From positions 228,251,770 to 228,315,769 of the forward strand of contig JAUPFV010000005.1 of NCBI GenBank assembly GCA_036936605.1: DNA of 64,000 nt. The letters run 5' to 3'. Positions 44,250-53,994 of this stretch are shown piece by piece. Source of the stretch: Limnanthes douglasii subsp. nivea (taxonomy: Eukaryota; Streptophyta; Magnoliopsida; Brassicales; Limnanthaceae). Every line of letters starts with the position of its first letter. The first letter of the stretch is position 1. The notes below the pieces were generated by a model. That model made no database searches. It saw only the letters and a program-made list of their open reading frames with translations, and had not been told where the DNA came from. Made by a program: the position numbers and the translations under genes.

Positions 44250-45003
44250 GTGCTAATGTTGGTCCGAACCGGCCCGATCCGACCTAATTCGGTCGGGTTT
44301 TGTCCAGCCCGAACACTTAACGGGACGGATATGGATATACGAATTGTGATTCGTAAGCGGGTCGGGTCGGATATGGATTTTTAATTTGTCCAATCCAACC
44401 GACCCGCAAATATAAACTATATATAAAAAATAAAAAAATGTATTAAAAAATAATTATAAATTTGTAAAATATAACTAAAAAAAATACTAATCACTAATCA
44501 CTAGAATACTGACATTTATATGTTTACCAATAATATATCGTTTTAAGTAATTATTATTTTACTTTTACAGTGAATAATACATTTATTAATTATATTTTAT
44601 TTCCATAAACTAATTTCATAAATTATAAATATATTTCTTCAGATCTTTGCTTTATAAATTTCCAATTCTAAATATTAACTTTTCAAGTTTCGTTGGATGT
44701 TTTTCTTTTTCTGCTATTGTGTTTTAGTTATGTTAATTAAAAAACTGATGCCTTAAATTTTTGTTTTAAATTAAAAATTAAGTTAAATTTGAACTAGTTT
44801 GGATTGGGTCCGGTTTGGCCAACCATAATTGTAAAAACAATTTTTGCGGAACGGGTCGGACTGATCCATGAACATAAACGGAACAGACTCGAATTCGAAA
44901 ATATTAAACCCGTTGCGGGTCGGACTGGATTTGGGTTCGAATAAAAAATAATAGACCCAAACGAATCGGCCCACTCGGTACAAATCCGGCTCATTGCCAT
45001 CCT
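44250..45003. mobile_element. GC-rich-ended repeat, hAT-like non-autonomous element, copy A
   Basis: Both ends are rich in CGGGTCGG/CCGACCC-type words around an AT-rich centre, and the right end inverted reads AAGGATGGCAATGAGCCGG, like the GGATGGCAA termini of plant hAT elements. The phrase GGGTTTTGTCCAGCCCGAAC is shared with the copy at 58066-58541. I found no clean 8-bp duplication. Confidence 0.45.
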
Positions 45004-45511
45004 TACTAGTGCAACTAAATCAGTTCAAAAATCAATCCAAAACTCAATTAATAATTAGCTTATAATACCACGTTAAATTATCAAGATTTCTGTCCACTAA
45101 TTTTAAAGGTTGATTTGAAATTAAGATTGTTTATCATTTTTTTAATAATAAGTAAAAACATCATTTTAGTTTATAGTATTTAATTATGAACGATAAAGTA
45201 TATATAACATACTAAATAAAAATGTGAAATATAGAAAATTAACATGGAAACTAACTAGAACAGTAGAAAGATGTTTTTAAGTATCCTCATCGAGGAGATG
45301 TTCTAATACAAAAGATAGACTACAAAATGTTTTGAAATTTTATGCAGAGGAGGTTCTGATGTTTATTACAATAGTTTTTTGTTGACCGTTGGATACAAGC
45401 GGTAGCTATAAATGTCACAGATGAAAACGTGGGACAAGTAGGACCGAAGCCACCCACATGATTTCTCAGTCTCACCAATCTAATATAGATGTAATAAGTA
45501 CAGATTACTTC

Positions 45512-45518
45512 TATAAAT
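45512..45518 (+). promoter_or_regulatory. Putative TATA box of the second UGT gene
   Basis: TATAAAT, 55 bp before the ATG; transcription would begin near 45540-45545. Confidence 0.6.
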
Positions 45519-45572
45519 GAAACAGCAAAATGATCCCATGGAGCATCTTGTACAGCAAGTAATACACAAAAA

Positions 45573-46919
45573 ATGTCAATTCTAGTACCTCATATAGCTC
45601 TGATTCCAAGTGCAGGAATGGGTCACCTCACTCCATTCCTCCGATTAGCTTCAATGCTATCGGCTCGTGGCTGTCATATAACTCTAATAACTCCAAAACC
45701 AACTGTCTCAGCAGTGGAATCTGTCTACATCTCATGGTTCCTCAGAGAACACGTGAAAATCAAGAGCATTGAGTTTCATGTAACTCAAAATCAGTCGGCC
45801 AATTGTTCGGATGATCCATTTTTTGTCCAATTTAAAACCATTGCCTGCTCTGTGCCTCTTCTTCTTCCTTTATTATCTTCTTTGTCACCTCCTCTCTCTG
45901 CCATTTTTTGTGATCTCATAGCAGCTTCTGGTATGAATCTAATTGCTACTGACCTTGGCATTCCTTACTATGCTGTTTCCACCACTTCAGCCAAGTTTTT
46001 CTCTGTTATGATGAGTGTTCCGATCATATCAAGCAGTAGTATGACTCATTTGGAGATAGCAGGCATGGCTCCGATACCCCTATCAAGCGTGCCTCCACCG
46101 CTATTTGACCCAAATAGTCTTTTTACAAGTGTCATTAAAAAAGCCCAGGTTATAGCAGGCGCGAGCGGCATTCTTATGAACACTTTTGACTGGTTCGAGG
46201 CAGAAACACTCACTGCTGTCAACAAAGAGAGAGCTTTTCACGGCTTACCACCACTCCTTCCGATTGGGCCACTAGAAACTTACGAGCTGGAGAAAGACCA
46301 GAGCAAGTGTCTGTTGTGGTTAGACAAACAGCCGGCGGAATCTGTTGTTTACATCAGCTTTGGGAGCAGAACAGCCATGTCTCCTGATCAAATAAAAGAA
46401 TTGGGAGAAGGGATTGAGCAAAGTGGGAGCCGGTTCTTGTGGGTACTTAAGACTAAAAAAGTCGATAGGGAAGATACAGAGGATATGAAAGATTTACTAA
46501 GCAACAATTTTTTTGAGAGAACTAAGGATAAAGGTATAGTGGTTAAGGGCTGGGTGAACCAACAAGAGATTCTAGCTCATCCTGCAATCAGAGTGTTTAT
46601 AAATCACTGTGGGTGGAATTCGGTGATGGAAGCAGCATGGTACGGGGTTCCTGTGCTAGCGTGGCCCCTACATGGGGATCAGAGAGTGAATGCAGAAATT
46701 GTGGAGAAGATGGGATTGGGAATATGGGAAAGAAATTGGGGCTGGGGTGGTGAGAGATTGGTGAAGGGAGAGGAAATCAAGGGGAAAATTCTAGAGCTTA
46801 TCGAAGACGTGATGCTGAGTGCAGCAAGGAACGTAGGAGCAGAAGCAAGAAAGGCTCGTGAAGACAGAGGGAGCTCGGAGGCAATGTTAAAGGGACTCAT
46901 CCGAAAGTTGGAAAAGTGA
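45573..46919 (+). CDS. UDP-glycosyltransferase, UGT708-like, second copy
   Basis: This is a 448-residue single-exon paralogue of the gene at 10989, clearly similar along its whole length. It keeps SAGMGHLTPFLRLASMLS with catalytic His18, the DDPF motif at residues 80-83, Asp114 (AIFCDL), and a PSPG box at about 327-370 (WVNQQEILAHP..HCGWNSVMEA..HGDQ). Differences include RVFINHCGW in place of RGFISHCGW and a shorter N-terminus. The box ends in His-Gly-Asp-Gln, usual for UGT708. Expected activity is C- or O-glucosylation of a flavonoid-type acceptor using UDP-glucose; the substrate may differ from that of the first copy. A TATA box lies 55 bp upstream. A relic TrmH exon lies 318 bp downstream in convergent orientation, as at the first locus. 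Confidence 0.93.
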   Translation: MSILVPHIALIPSAGMGHLTPFLRLASMLSARGCHITLITPKPTVSAVESVYISWFLREHVKIKSIEFHVTQNQSANCSDDPFFVQFKTIACSVPLLLPLLSSLSPPLSAIFCDLIAASGMNLIATDLGIPYYAVSTTSAKFFSVMMSVPIISSSSMTHLEIAGMAPIPLSSVPPPLFDPNSLFTSVIKKAQVIAGASGILMNTFDWFEAETLTAVNKERAFHGLPPLLPIGPLETYELEKDQSKCLLWLDKQPAESVVYISFGSRTAMSPDQIKELGEGIEQSGSRFLWVLKTKKVDREDTEDMKDLLSNNFFERTKDKGIVVKGWVNQQEILAHPAIRVFINHCGWNSVMEAAWYGVPVLAWPLHGDQRVNAEIVEKMGLGIWERNWGWGGERLVKGEEIKGKILELIEDVMLSAARNVGAEARKAREDRGSSEAMLKGLIRKLEK

Positions 46920-47236
46920 CGCACGACTACAGAGAAAGGATAAAGGATTTCATGTTTCATTGGCCAGTGACTTTGCCTGCAATAGCTGAACAAAACTGAA
47001 GTTTCTTAACCCAGAGCTTCATAAATTTGATTATCTTTATGCAACACGACTGTATCTTTATTATGCGCTGCTTAACTACTGACAATCATGTAATTCCTTA
47101 ATATTGTGAGAAGGTTTATTTCCAACTTTTTGCAAGTTTTAATAATTATGTAAAAAGTTTTAATTCAAGATATGAGTTGCTTCGGATCAAGTTAGCTAAT
47201 AAAAATTAATTTAGAGTGCATAGAAACAGTCATTAC
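46920..47236. other. 3' flank of the second UGT gene
   Basis: No gene. No match to the last TrmH exon could be seen here, although the neighbouring relic suggests that it once lay in this interval. Confidence 0.4.
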
Positions 47237-47369
47237 CTGCCAAACTTTTCTGTCAAAACAGCATTGTGCATGAGCACACCCGCAGCAACAGGAACATCAA
47301 AAGGAAATGATGTTGCTGACTTTGCAATGCGCCAGAGAATATCATTAAATAGCCTCATCAATCGTTCCA
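47237..47369 (-). pseudogene. Relic of TrmH exon 5
   Basis: 133 bp between a preserved acceptor (TTGCAG then TGG) and donor (GTAATG), against 139 bp in exon 5 of the intact gene. The start reads GTIDEAI where the intact gene has GISDEAL, but two stops follow at once. In another frame FDVPVAAGVLMHNAV matches FNVSVASGILMHHAV. The exon is dead through stops and a frame change. The remaining exons are not visible. It sits beside the second UGT gene in the same convergent orientation as the intact pair. Confidence 0.85.
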
Positions 47370-47771
47370 CTGCAATTAGAGTCTCATTAAATAGCCTCAT
47401 TCAACTAAAACAACAGCTTCGAGCATTATCAACAATCAAGATACTGTTGACTAATACTATTTTAACACTGGTGTTGCTCCAAAGAAAAGACATAACGTAA
47501 CATAAGAATGCGCCACCTTTTTTAGGTCAATGTTTCAGCTAGAAATCTAAATCAGAGTTAAAAAAAGCAACTTTACAACCATTCCACTGACAAAAGCTTT
47601 TATTCCTAATATCCTGAGTCTCATACATACAAGCCGCAATCTATTTTTCAAAGGTGCAGTTAAATATATTAACACCACGGAGACTACTGGTATGGAGTAC
47701 TATTAATATAATCTTCAAGGCAGAACGAATGATATATATATAAAGGAAAGCCGTTAAAAGAGATTCAGATA
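47370..47771. other. Spacer between the TrmH relic and the PPR gene
   Basis: No gene. A short direct repeat, CATTAAATAGCCTCATYMA, occurs at 47343 and 47391 across the relic boundary. Confidence 0.45.
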
Positions 47772-50141
47772 TTATGATACCTGCTTATCAAGCATTAGCT
47801 GACTATACCCAGGAATCCTCATCATATCTCTATCTTGTGTCATGGCTCTTATTCTGGCCACTTCATCCCATTTCCCATCTGCTGCATAAAAATTCGAAAT
47901 AGAACTAAATATACTCGAGTCATCGTGTACTACGTCTAAAAGGTGTTCTTCAATAATCACCCCCAACTCTGTTCTTCCATATAGCCGACAAGCAGCAAGC
48001 AAAGTACGTAGTGCATAAGAGCTTTGCACTGATTTCGGCAGGCATTTAGCTAAGGCATAGGCTTCTTCAAGCCGTCCGGCTCGACTTAACATATCTACCA
48101 TACAACAATAATGCTCTTCACATAGGACCATAGAATAATCTTCGGAGATAGATTTGAATACCTTTAAACCCTCTTCTATCAGTCCTGAATGACTACAAGC
48201 GTTGAGTATCGATGTAAAGGTTATCTCATCTGGAAGGACCTTCTCATCTTTCATTTGCTCCAATAATTTCAGAGCATCAAGACAATTCCCGTGCATACCA
48301 TAAGCAGCTACCATCGTGTTCCATGATGTCAAATAACGCCGTTTCATCTGCTCAAACAGATCTCTGGCCATGTTTATCTTTCCGCACTTGGCATATGCAG
48401 TCACTAGAGAATTAATTAATTGATTTTCATTCTCCATAAAAGCCCGATACACGTGACAGTGTACTTCCTTCACTAAACCTAAGCATCCAAGATGAGTGAA
48501 TGCCTGAAGCAAGCATATTAGAGTGACTAAATCATGTTCAATATTATCCATTTTCATCATCTGGAACAAAACTACGGCTGCATTGGCGTTACCATTAGAA
48601 ACATATCCCATCATCATTGAGGTATAAGATACTAAGTCTTTATATTTTATTTGGTCAAAGACTTTTTGTGCGGAGTTTGTATGACCACATTTTGCGTACA
48701 TGTTGATAATCTGATTGGGAACTTCGAGATTGACGTCAAAGCTATGCCTTAATATATATCCATGGACACATCTGCCTTCTTTTGTGCATTTCAGATCCGA
48801 CAATGCTGAAAGCAAATTCAAAATCGAAGCTTGATTTGGTCTAACATCTGTTCCAAGCATTCCGACAAAAGTTTCAACTGCTTCAATAGCGAACTCATTT
48901 CGGAGGTAACCCGCCATCAAAACATTATATGAAACCACATCTCTAATATCGATCTCATCAAACAATTTCCTAGCTTGGACTAACTTGCAACATTTAGAGT
49001 ACATATCAACTAATGCAGTGGTAGCTATGCGATCAAGCCGAATCCCGTTTCGAATTATATAACCATGAATGCTCTTGCCTTCAAACAAACACTTCAAATC
49101 AGCACAACAAAAGATCCCATTGGTTAAGCTATGTAAATCAGGCGATATATTTTCTTTCACCATGAGACCGAAATATATCAAGGCTTCAAATGGCTGCCCA
49201 ACTTGAAGGTAACCAGCAATCACAGCATTCCACGTGCTGATTGTTCTAGCATTCATTTTGCTGAAAACACAATCCACTGACTTATAAGAACTACATTTGA
49301 TGTACATATCTAAAAGACTTGTTTCAAATACTTCATCAGAAAGACCAATCCCTCTCCTTATAGCATAGCCATGCACGGAACATCCCTCTCCCAATGCTTT
49401 TAACTGTGCCGCTACCTGAAGCAAACTCACTAAAGTCACCCGATTTGGATCTATCTCAGCAATCTGCATAGCACAGAAAACATCAAATGCCTCATAAGCA
49501 CGGTGGTCACGCATCCGTGAATACTCAGTTATCATCGACGTATAAACTACAACATCCTTGTCCGTTATTTCATCAAACACTTTCGATGCATCCAAAATAT
49601 CTCCATATTTTGAGTACAAACCAATAAGGGAAGAACCCACGAACCGGTCATGACTTAATCCGAACTTGTAGGCATCTAAATGAACAGCTAGACCGAACTC
49701 TAAATTGCCCAACTCAAGGCAGCTTTTCAAAGTAAAAGTAATAGATGCACCGTCCAAGCCTATCTTTTCCTGCCTCAAATTCAGATAACGCCTAAGAATT
49801 TCAGTATAGCATCCAGCCTTAAAATACCCAACAAGTATGGAATTCCAAACACGAAGACTTCCATCAATGATTTGATCAAATAGACTCCTCGATTCAGCCA
49901 AAAAACCAAACTTTGCATAGGAAACAAGAACCCTGGAACCCAAGAAAGGGTTATTGCTGATTCCATAGGTAAATATGCTAGCATGGAGCTTTCTCAGCGT
50001 GAGTATATCACTGCAGTTATCTAAAATATAAGCAAATTTCTCTAAAATAGATTGATAGAGCAATCCACGTCGAGGTATGGATGGTGCTATTGGGTTGGTT
50101 CTGGGGACCAGTGTAAGTGCTCTCGATGAAAACCCATTCAT
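47772..50141 (-). CDS. PLS-class pentatricopeptide repeat protein, 789 residues, single exon
   Basis: The family binds organelle RNA for editing, splicing or stability. I use the ATG at 50141 (MNGFSSRALTLVPRTNPIAP); seven more codons are open upstream but start with TTG. The first 30 residues are rich in Ser, Arg and Pro and poor in acids, like a mitochondrial or plastid targeting peptide. About 17 repeats follow, alternating P, L and S types (RVWNSILVGYFKAGCYTEIL, DVVSYNVLMAGYLRNEFA, HYCCMVDMLSRAGRLEEAY). The C-terminus has an E-type region (LRTLLAACRLYGRTELG.., FYAADGKWDEVARIRAM) and ends soon after, with no DYW domain. The last codons CAGGTATCATAA could also be read as a donor (CAG, then GTATCA), so a downstream exon cannot be excluded. 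A SINE is inserted nine bases upstream of the TSD-bounded start region. Confidence 0.92.
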   Translation of the reverse strand: MNGFSSRALTLVPRTNPIAPSIPRRGLLYQSILEKFAYILDNCSDILTLRKLHASIFTYGISNNPFLGSRVLVSYAKFGFLAESRSLFDQIIDGSLRVWNSILVGYFKAGCYTEILRRYLNLRQEKIGLDGASITFTLKSCLELGNLEFGLAVHLDAYKFGLSHDRFVGSSLIGLYSKYGDILDASKVFDEITDKDVVVYTSMITEYSRMRDHRAYEAFDVFCAMQIAEIDPNRVTLVSLLQVAAQLKALGEGCSVHGYAIRRGIGLSDEVFETSLLDMYIKCSSYKSVDCVFSKMNARTISTWNAVIAGYLQVGQPFEALIYFGLMVKENISPDLHSLTNGIFCCADLKCLFEGKSIHGYIIRNGIRLDRIATTALVDMYSKCCKLVQARKLFDEIDIRDVVSYNVLMAGYLRNEFAIEAVETFVGMLGTDVRPNQASILNLLSALSDLKCTKEGRCVHGYILRHSFDVNLEVPNQIINMYAKCGHTNSAQKVFDQIKYKDLVSYTSMMMGYVSNGNANAAVVLFQMMKMDNIEHDLVTLICLLQAFTHLGCLGLVKEVHCHVYRAFMENENQLINSLVTAYAKCGKINMARDLFEQMKRRYLTSWNTMVAAYGMHGNCLDALKLLEQMKDEKVLPDEITFTSILNACSHSGLIEEGLKVFKSISEDYSMVLCEEHYCCMVDMLSRAGRLEEAYALAKCLPKSVQSSYALRTLLAACRLYGRTELGVIIEEHLLDVVHDDSSIFSSISNFYAADGKWDEVARIRAMTQDRDMMRIPGYSQLMLDKQVS

Positions 50142-50165
50142 CTCGATGCAAATTATGGGCAAGAC

Positions 50166-50401
50166 ACTTCAATATTTTTTGCGTGGGTAGCCGAGTTAGT
50201 TGAGTATGACATTCTTATAATCAAAAGGTCATGGGTTCAAGTCCTTTACATACGTTTTTCTCGGCTGAGCCTGTCACCTTGTGTGGTTTACCTTGTGGTT
50301 TACCTTCTGACACGTTGGTTTGCAGGCTATCGAGTCAGACTGAAGATTTACCCTGTCCGCGCTCATTACACTCTGAGTAGCGGGTTCCCTCCGGAAAAAA
50401 A
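50166..50401 (+). mobile_element. tRNA-derived SINE, copy 2, next to the PPR start codon
   Basis: Same family as 43740-43961: GTGGGTAGCCGAGTTAGTTG with box A, GGTCATGGGTTCAAGTCC as box B, then CGGCTGAGCCTGTCACCTTG and a GGTTCCCTCCGG end with an A-run. AAATTATGGGCAAGAC flanks it at 50150-50165 and 50402-50417 (16-bp target duplication). A small internal duplication of TGTGGTTTACCT distinguishes it. It lies antisense in the leader or promoter of the PPR gene. Confidence 0.93.
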
Positions 50402-51208
50402 AAATTATGGGCAAGACGGCTTATTTACGTTGTAAAAATATCCTTGTAGAAGAAAATCAGACATTATTTAATTGCAGGTGAGCTCATCTGTCTGTCTCTC
50501 AGTCTTTTATATATCATAAACTAACTTTTGAAATTACCGAGAAGGTGGAGGTATAGCGTATAGGTAGTCAATGGTTCGTTTATTTTGGGTTATGGTGTAA
50601 ATGTAGTCCTTGGTTTTTCTTTCTTTTGACCGGCTTAATACCAAAGCCAATATTGGTCTACATATTTGTTTTTGGTTGTCCTATTTTGGTTATTTTTGAT
50701 TGGCCAAAACTATTTCCTGCATGTTATTTGTTTATTTCTTTATCTTTTGAAAAATTTTCCATGATGTTATTTCCTTTATAAAGGAAGTTACAAAATTGCT
50801 TTTTTATCCATTTTTTCTTCACAAAACCATTACCCTAACATACCGACCCATTCTATTCAGTACAACAAAACTCATTCTTCACCCTAGAGAACTACCTTAC
50901 GAAGAAGAAATCCCATTTTTCACTTATCACTACCTTACAACAGCTGATTCGAAGATAGAGAAAGCTTGGAGAAAGAAATTCTAGGTTCTTCCCCATTACA
51001 AAACAAATTCCAAGAGAGAGTAGCTGAAGGTAAGATGACGAAATCATCTTCTTTGCTTCTTCATTTTTCGATTAGGGTTTGTAGTTAGATTTTGTTGTTC
51101 GATTTGAGGTAAGATAACGAAATCATCTTCTTTGTTTCATTTGGGGTTTGATTTCATTGTTAGAATCGATTAGGGTTTGATCTTGGGTTCGCCTTGGGAT
51201 ATCCTACT

Positions 51209-51297
51209 GTTCTGAATTTTTTTTTGAACACTCAGCATGTGATTCCGAGTGGCCTACTCGGAATAATATGCTGAGTGTTAAAAAAAAAATTCAGAAC
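51209..51297. repeat. 89-nt near-perfect hairpin inside the Pack-MULE
   Basis: GTTCTGAATTTTTTTTTGAA, then CACTCAGCAT and ATTCCGAGT on the left are mirrored by ACTCGGAAT, ATGCTGAGTG and AAAAAAAATTCAGAAC on the right, around GGCCT. Mismatches are few (a G/T at the A-run edge and the GTG/AAT bulge). It ends exactly where the captured DYW fragment begins. Confidence 0.92.
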
Positions 51298-51394
51298 AAA
51301 CACGAAGGTTCTTCGTTACCTGCAGTCGAGTTCCTGCTTCTGTATTTAACAATCCAAAAGCGATAGCAAGTCTTTCACTGTGTCCGTATACTTC
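51296..51394 (-). pseudogene. Captured DYW-domain fragment of a PPR gene
   Basis: The minus strand reads [20 protein letters not shown], then [13 protein letters not shown], which is the HSE..A..FGL.......KNLR.C core of the DYW domain carrying the first zinc ligands of the deaminase-like fold. The rest of the domain is absent. The neighbouring PPR gene lacks a DYW domain, so the fragment is unlikely to come from it. Confidence 0.85.
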
Positions 51395-51651
51395 CGCATA
51401 GTATACGTCTCTTTTCGTCATCGCAATTATTGAAGTTCTTTGTTTTAGGGTTAATTTTAGAGATACAATCATATATCTTGGATTAAAGTTAGGTTAATGC
51501 TGTGTTTTTTCATATAAGACTATCTATTAGATAAATGACATCTAGTGATAAATTTGAAATAAAAATAAGGGTAATTTGGTAAAAGCAAGTCATTAGTATT
51601 TTTGAGGAAATAAAAAATAACATGGAGGAAATAGCTTTGGCCTTTTTGATT

Positions 51652-51867
51652 TTATGACTTATTGATGCGTACATTCAAAGAACACGAAGTATGTTGGGGT
51701 CTTTAACGACCAAATATTGTCATCGTATAACCATCTAAACAAAATTAAATTTGGTTGTATATTAGGTTTTCTTTTTTAATTTAGACTTTTAAATATATAT
51801 ATATATATAGCCAAAAGATATTATAAACTCAATCATAGATATAGATATATACCAAAATATTTTGGTT
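51652..51867. other. AT-rich spacer
   Basis: No gene seen; includes a TA run at about 51795. Confidence 0.5.
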
Positions 51868-52078
51868 TGCTGGAATTGATTTAATTGTTTTAATTATCTT
51901 ATTTCATAATTAAGCGTTACATCAATTAGTATTTTAGACGTTACTATTGTGGTCAATAAAATTTATCATTTATTGACTTGAATATGTAACGCTTTTTTAG
52001 GCTATTTAAAGTCATTTTTTATGCTGCAGTTTAATACGTAGAGTCTTATTTTCTCTACATATTACTCTTGATATAACA
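51868..52078 (+). repeat. LTR of the left copia half-element
   Basis: TGCTGGAATTGATTTAATTG to CTTGATATAACA, matching the inverted LTR at 55559-55810. Confidence 0.85.
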
Positions 52079-52089
52079 TGGTATCAGAG
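52079..52089 (+). other. Primer-binding site of the left copia half
   Basis: TGGTATCAGAG directly after the LTR, complementary to initiator tRNA-Met. The mirror copy is at 55548-55558. Confidence 0.85.
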
Positions 52090-52990
52090 AGGTATGTGTG
52101 TTTGAGTAAAACAATTTGAGTGAGAGGTATCTGTGTTTGAGTAAAACAATTTGAGTGAGAGATATGTGTGTATGCGTAAAACAATTTGACAATTTGAGTG
52201 AGAGATATGTGTGTATGCGTAAAACAATTTGAGTGAGAGGTATGTGTGTCTGAGTAAAACAATCTGAGTGAGAGGTATGTGTGTCTGAGTAAAACAATCT
52301 CAGTGAGAGGTATATGTGTCTGAGTAAAACAATTCGAGTGAGAGGTATGTGTGTCTGAGTAAAACAATTTGAGTGAGAGTGCGGTATGTGTGTCTTAGTG
52401 AAACACAAAAAGAGTGAGTTATGTATGTCGGAGTGAAATACAAAACGAGTGAGGTATGTTGTCGGAGTGAAACACAAAAAGAGTGAGGTATGTGTGTCGG
52501 AGTGAAACACAAAAAGAGTGAGGTATGTGTGTCGGAGTGAAACACAAAAAGAGTGAGGTATGTTTGTGTGAGTGAAACACAAAAAGAGTGAGGTATGTTT
52601 GTGTGAGTGAAACACAAAAAGAGTGAGGTATGTGTGTCGGAGTGAAACACAAAAAGAGTGAGGTATGTGTGTCGGAGTGAAACACAAAAAGAGTGAGGTA
52701 TGTGTGTCGGAGTGAAACACAAAAAGAGTGAGGTATGTTTGTGTGAGTGAAACACAAAAAGAGTGAGGTATGTTTTTGTGAGTGAAACACAAAAAGAGTG
52801 AGGTATGTGTGTCTGAGTGAAACACAAAAATATTCACTCAAAAATAGTGAAGTATGTGTGTCTGAGTGAAACACAAAAAAAAGAGCGAGGTATATATGTC
52901 TGAGTGAAGCACAAAAATAGTGAGTATGTGTGTCTAAGTAAAACAAGAGTGTTTGAGTAAGAAAAATGAAGAAAGTGTGAAACAAAAGTG
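52090..52990 (+). repeat. Tandem array of 35-bp units between PBS and gag (left arm)
   Basis: About 25 copies. Early units contain GAGTAAAACAATTTGAGTGA, later ones GAGTGAAACACAAAAAGAGT with GTATGTGTGTCGGA. The period of about 35 leaves all frames open on the minus strand, giving large spurious ORFs. Confidence 0.92.
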
Positions 52991-53006
52991 AAGAAAGTGT
53001 GAAAAA

Positions 53007-53930
53007 ATGGCATCTGATTCGAACAATTTTAGTGCCCCATGTGTGCCCAAATTTGATGGAGATTACGATCATTGGAGTTTACTGATGGAGAATCTCTTAC
53101 GTTCAAAAGAGTACTGGTGTGTGATTCAACCAGGCCCCCAGAAACCTGGAGAAGGTGAAGTGTTGACGGCAGTGCAACAAAAGATGTTGGATGAATCAAG
53201 GCTTAAAGATTTGAAGACATAGAATTATTTGTTTCAGTCCATCGATAAGACTATTTTGAAGACTATTACTCAAAAGCAGACATTCAAACAACTTTGGGAA
53301 GCAATGAAGACCAAGTATAATGGCAATGAAAGAGTGAAGCGTGCTCAACTCCGCTTCGAAGGGTTGTTTGAAACAGAGGAGATGGAGAAGGGTGAGACAA
53401 TGACAAATTATTTTGGAAGTGTTATGGTTATAGCAAATGACATGAGAAACTGTGGAGAAGACCTGGAAGATGTAAAATTTGTTGAGAAAATTATGCGCAC
53501 GATGACAAATGATTTCAATTATATTGTATGTTTAATTGAGGAGTCAAAAGATATTGATAAAATGATAGTCGATGATTTGCAAAGCTCATTACTTGTTCAT
53601 GAATAGAAGCTGCGATGCAAGGTCTCTAAAGAACAAGTACTGAAAGTCGAGGGTGATCGCAGCTACGGACAAGGCAGTGAAATAAGTAATTCTGGTAGAG
53701 GGGGAAGTAATTTCTCGAGAAACGGGGGAAGAGGTGGAAGAGGAAATGGATCATATGAATATCAAAGAGGTTGAAGATAAAGGGATGTGGTTTATCGATT
53801 CTGGTTGTTCAAATCATATGACAGGTAACAAAGATTGGTTTATTGAGCTCAATGGAAACTTTAGACATGGAGTAAAACTAATAAATAACTTACGAATGGA
53901 GGTGATAATGGAGGTGATGGGAAAATGAAA
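53007..53930 (+). pseudogene. Copia gag and protease start, left arm
   Basis: ATG 53007 opens MASDSNNFSAPCVPKFDGD. TAG at 53220-53222 and TAG near 53604 interrupt it. The text LWEAMKTKYNGNERVKRAQL, then RNCGEDLEDVKFVEKIM, is copia gag (UBN2 type). DSGCSNHMTGNKDWF near 53800 is the protease/leader of pol with Asp-Ser-Gly kept. The zinc-knuckle part is deleted between about 53740 and 53750, in contrast with the right arm. Confidence 0.85.
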
Positions 53931-53994
53931 TGTGAAGACCAAATCACCTTCATTCGTGAGTAAAACTATTACTATTACGGTTAGCCCTTCAATT
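53931..53994. other. Centre of the copia inverted repeat
   Basis: Junction of the two arms. CACCTTCATTCGTGAGT occurs here and again just inside the right arm at about 54020. Confidence 0.7.

Larger units (their letters stand above)
50702..51642. mobile_element. 941-bp Pack-MULE carrying a PPR DYW fragment
   Basis: Terminal inverted repeats GGCCAAAACTATTTCCTGCA and GGCCAAAGCTATTTCCTCCA continue for about 37 bp. TTTTTGATT flanks both ends exactly (50693-50701 and 51643-51651), a 9-bp Mutator-type duplication. It has no transposase. The interior holds an 89-nt hairpin and a fragment of a DYW-type PPR gene on the minus strand. A GAGGTAAGATRACGAAATCA phrase is duplicated at about 51027 and 51107. 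Confidence 0.9.

Noticed and set aside
50142..50162. Seven extra N-terminal residues for the PPR protein
   Set aside because: The frame there starts with TTG and falls within the SINE target duplication. The ATG at 50141 is the natural start.
52055..53072. Three overlapping minus-strand ORFs of 100-260 residues rich in Thr-Ser-Leu-Phe-Cys
   Set aside because: They are translations of the 35-bp leader repeat array, whose unit lacks stops in these frames; the same happens in the mirror array at 55031-55528.
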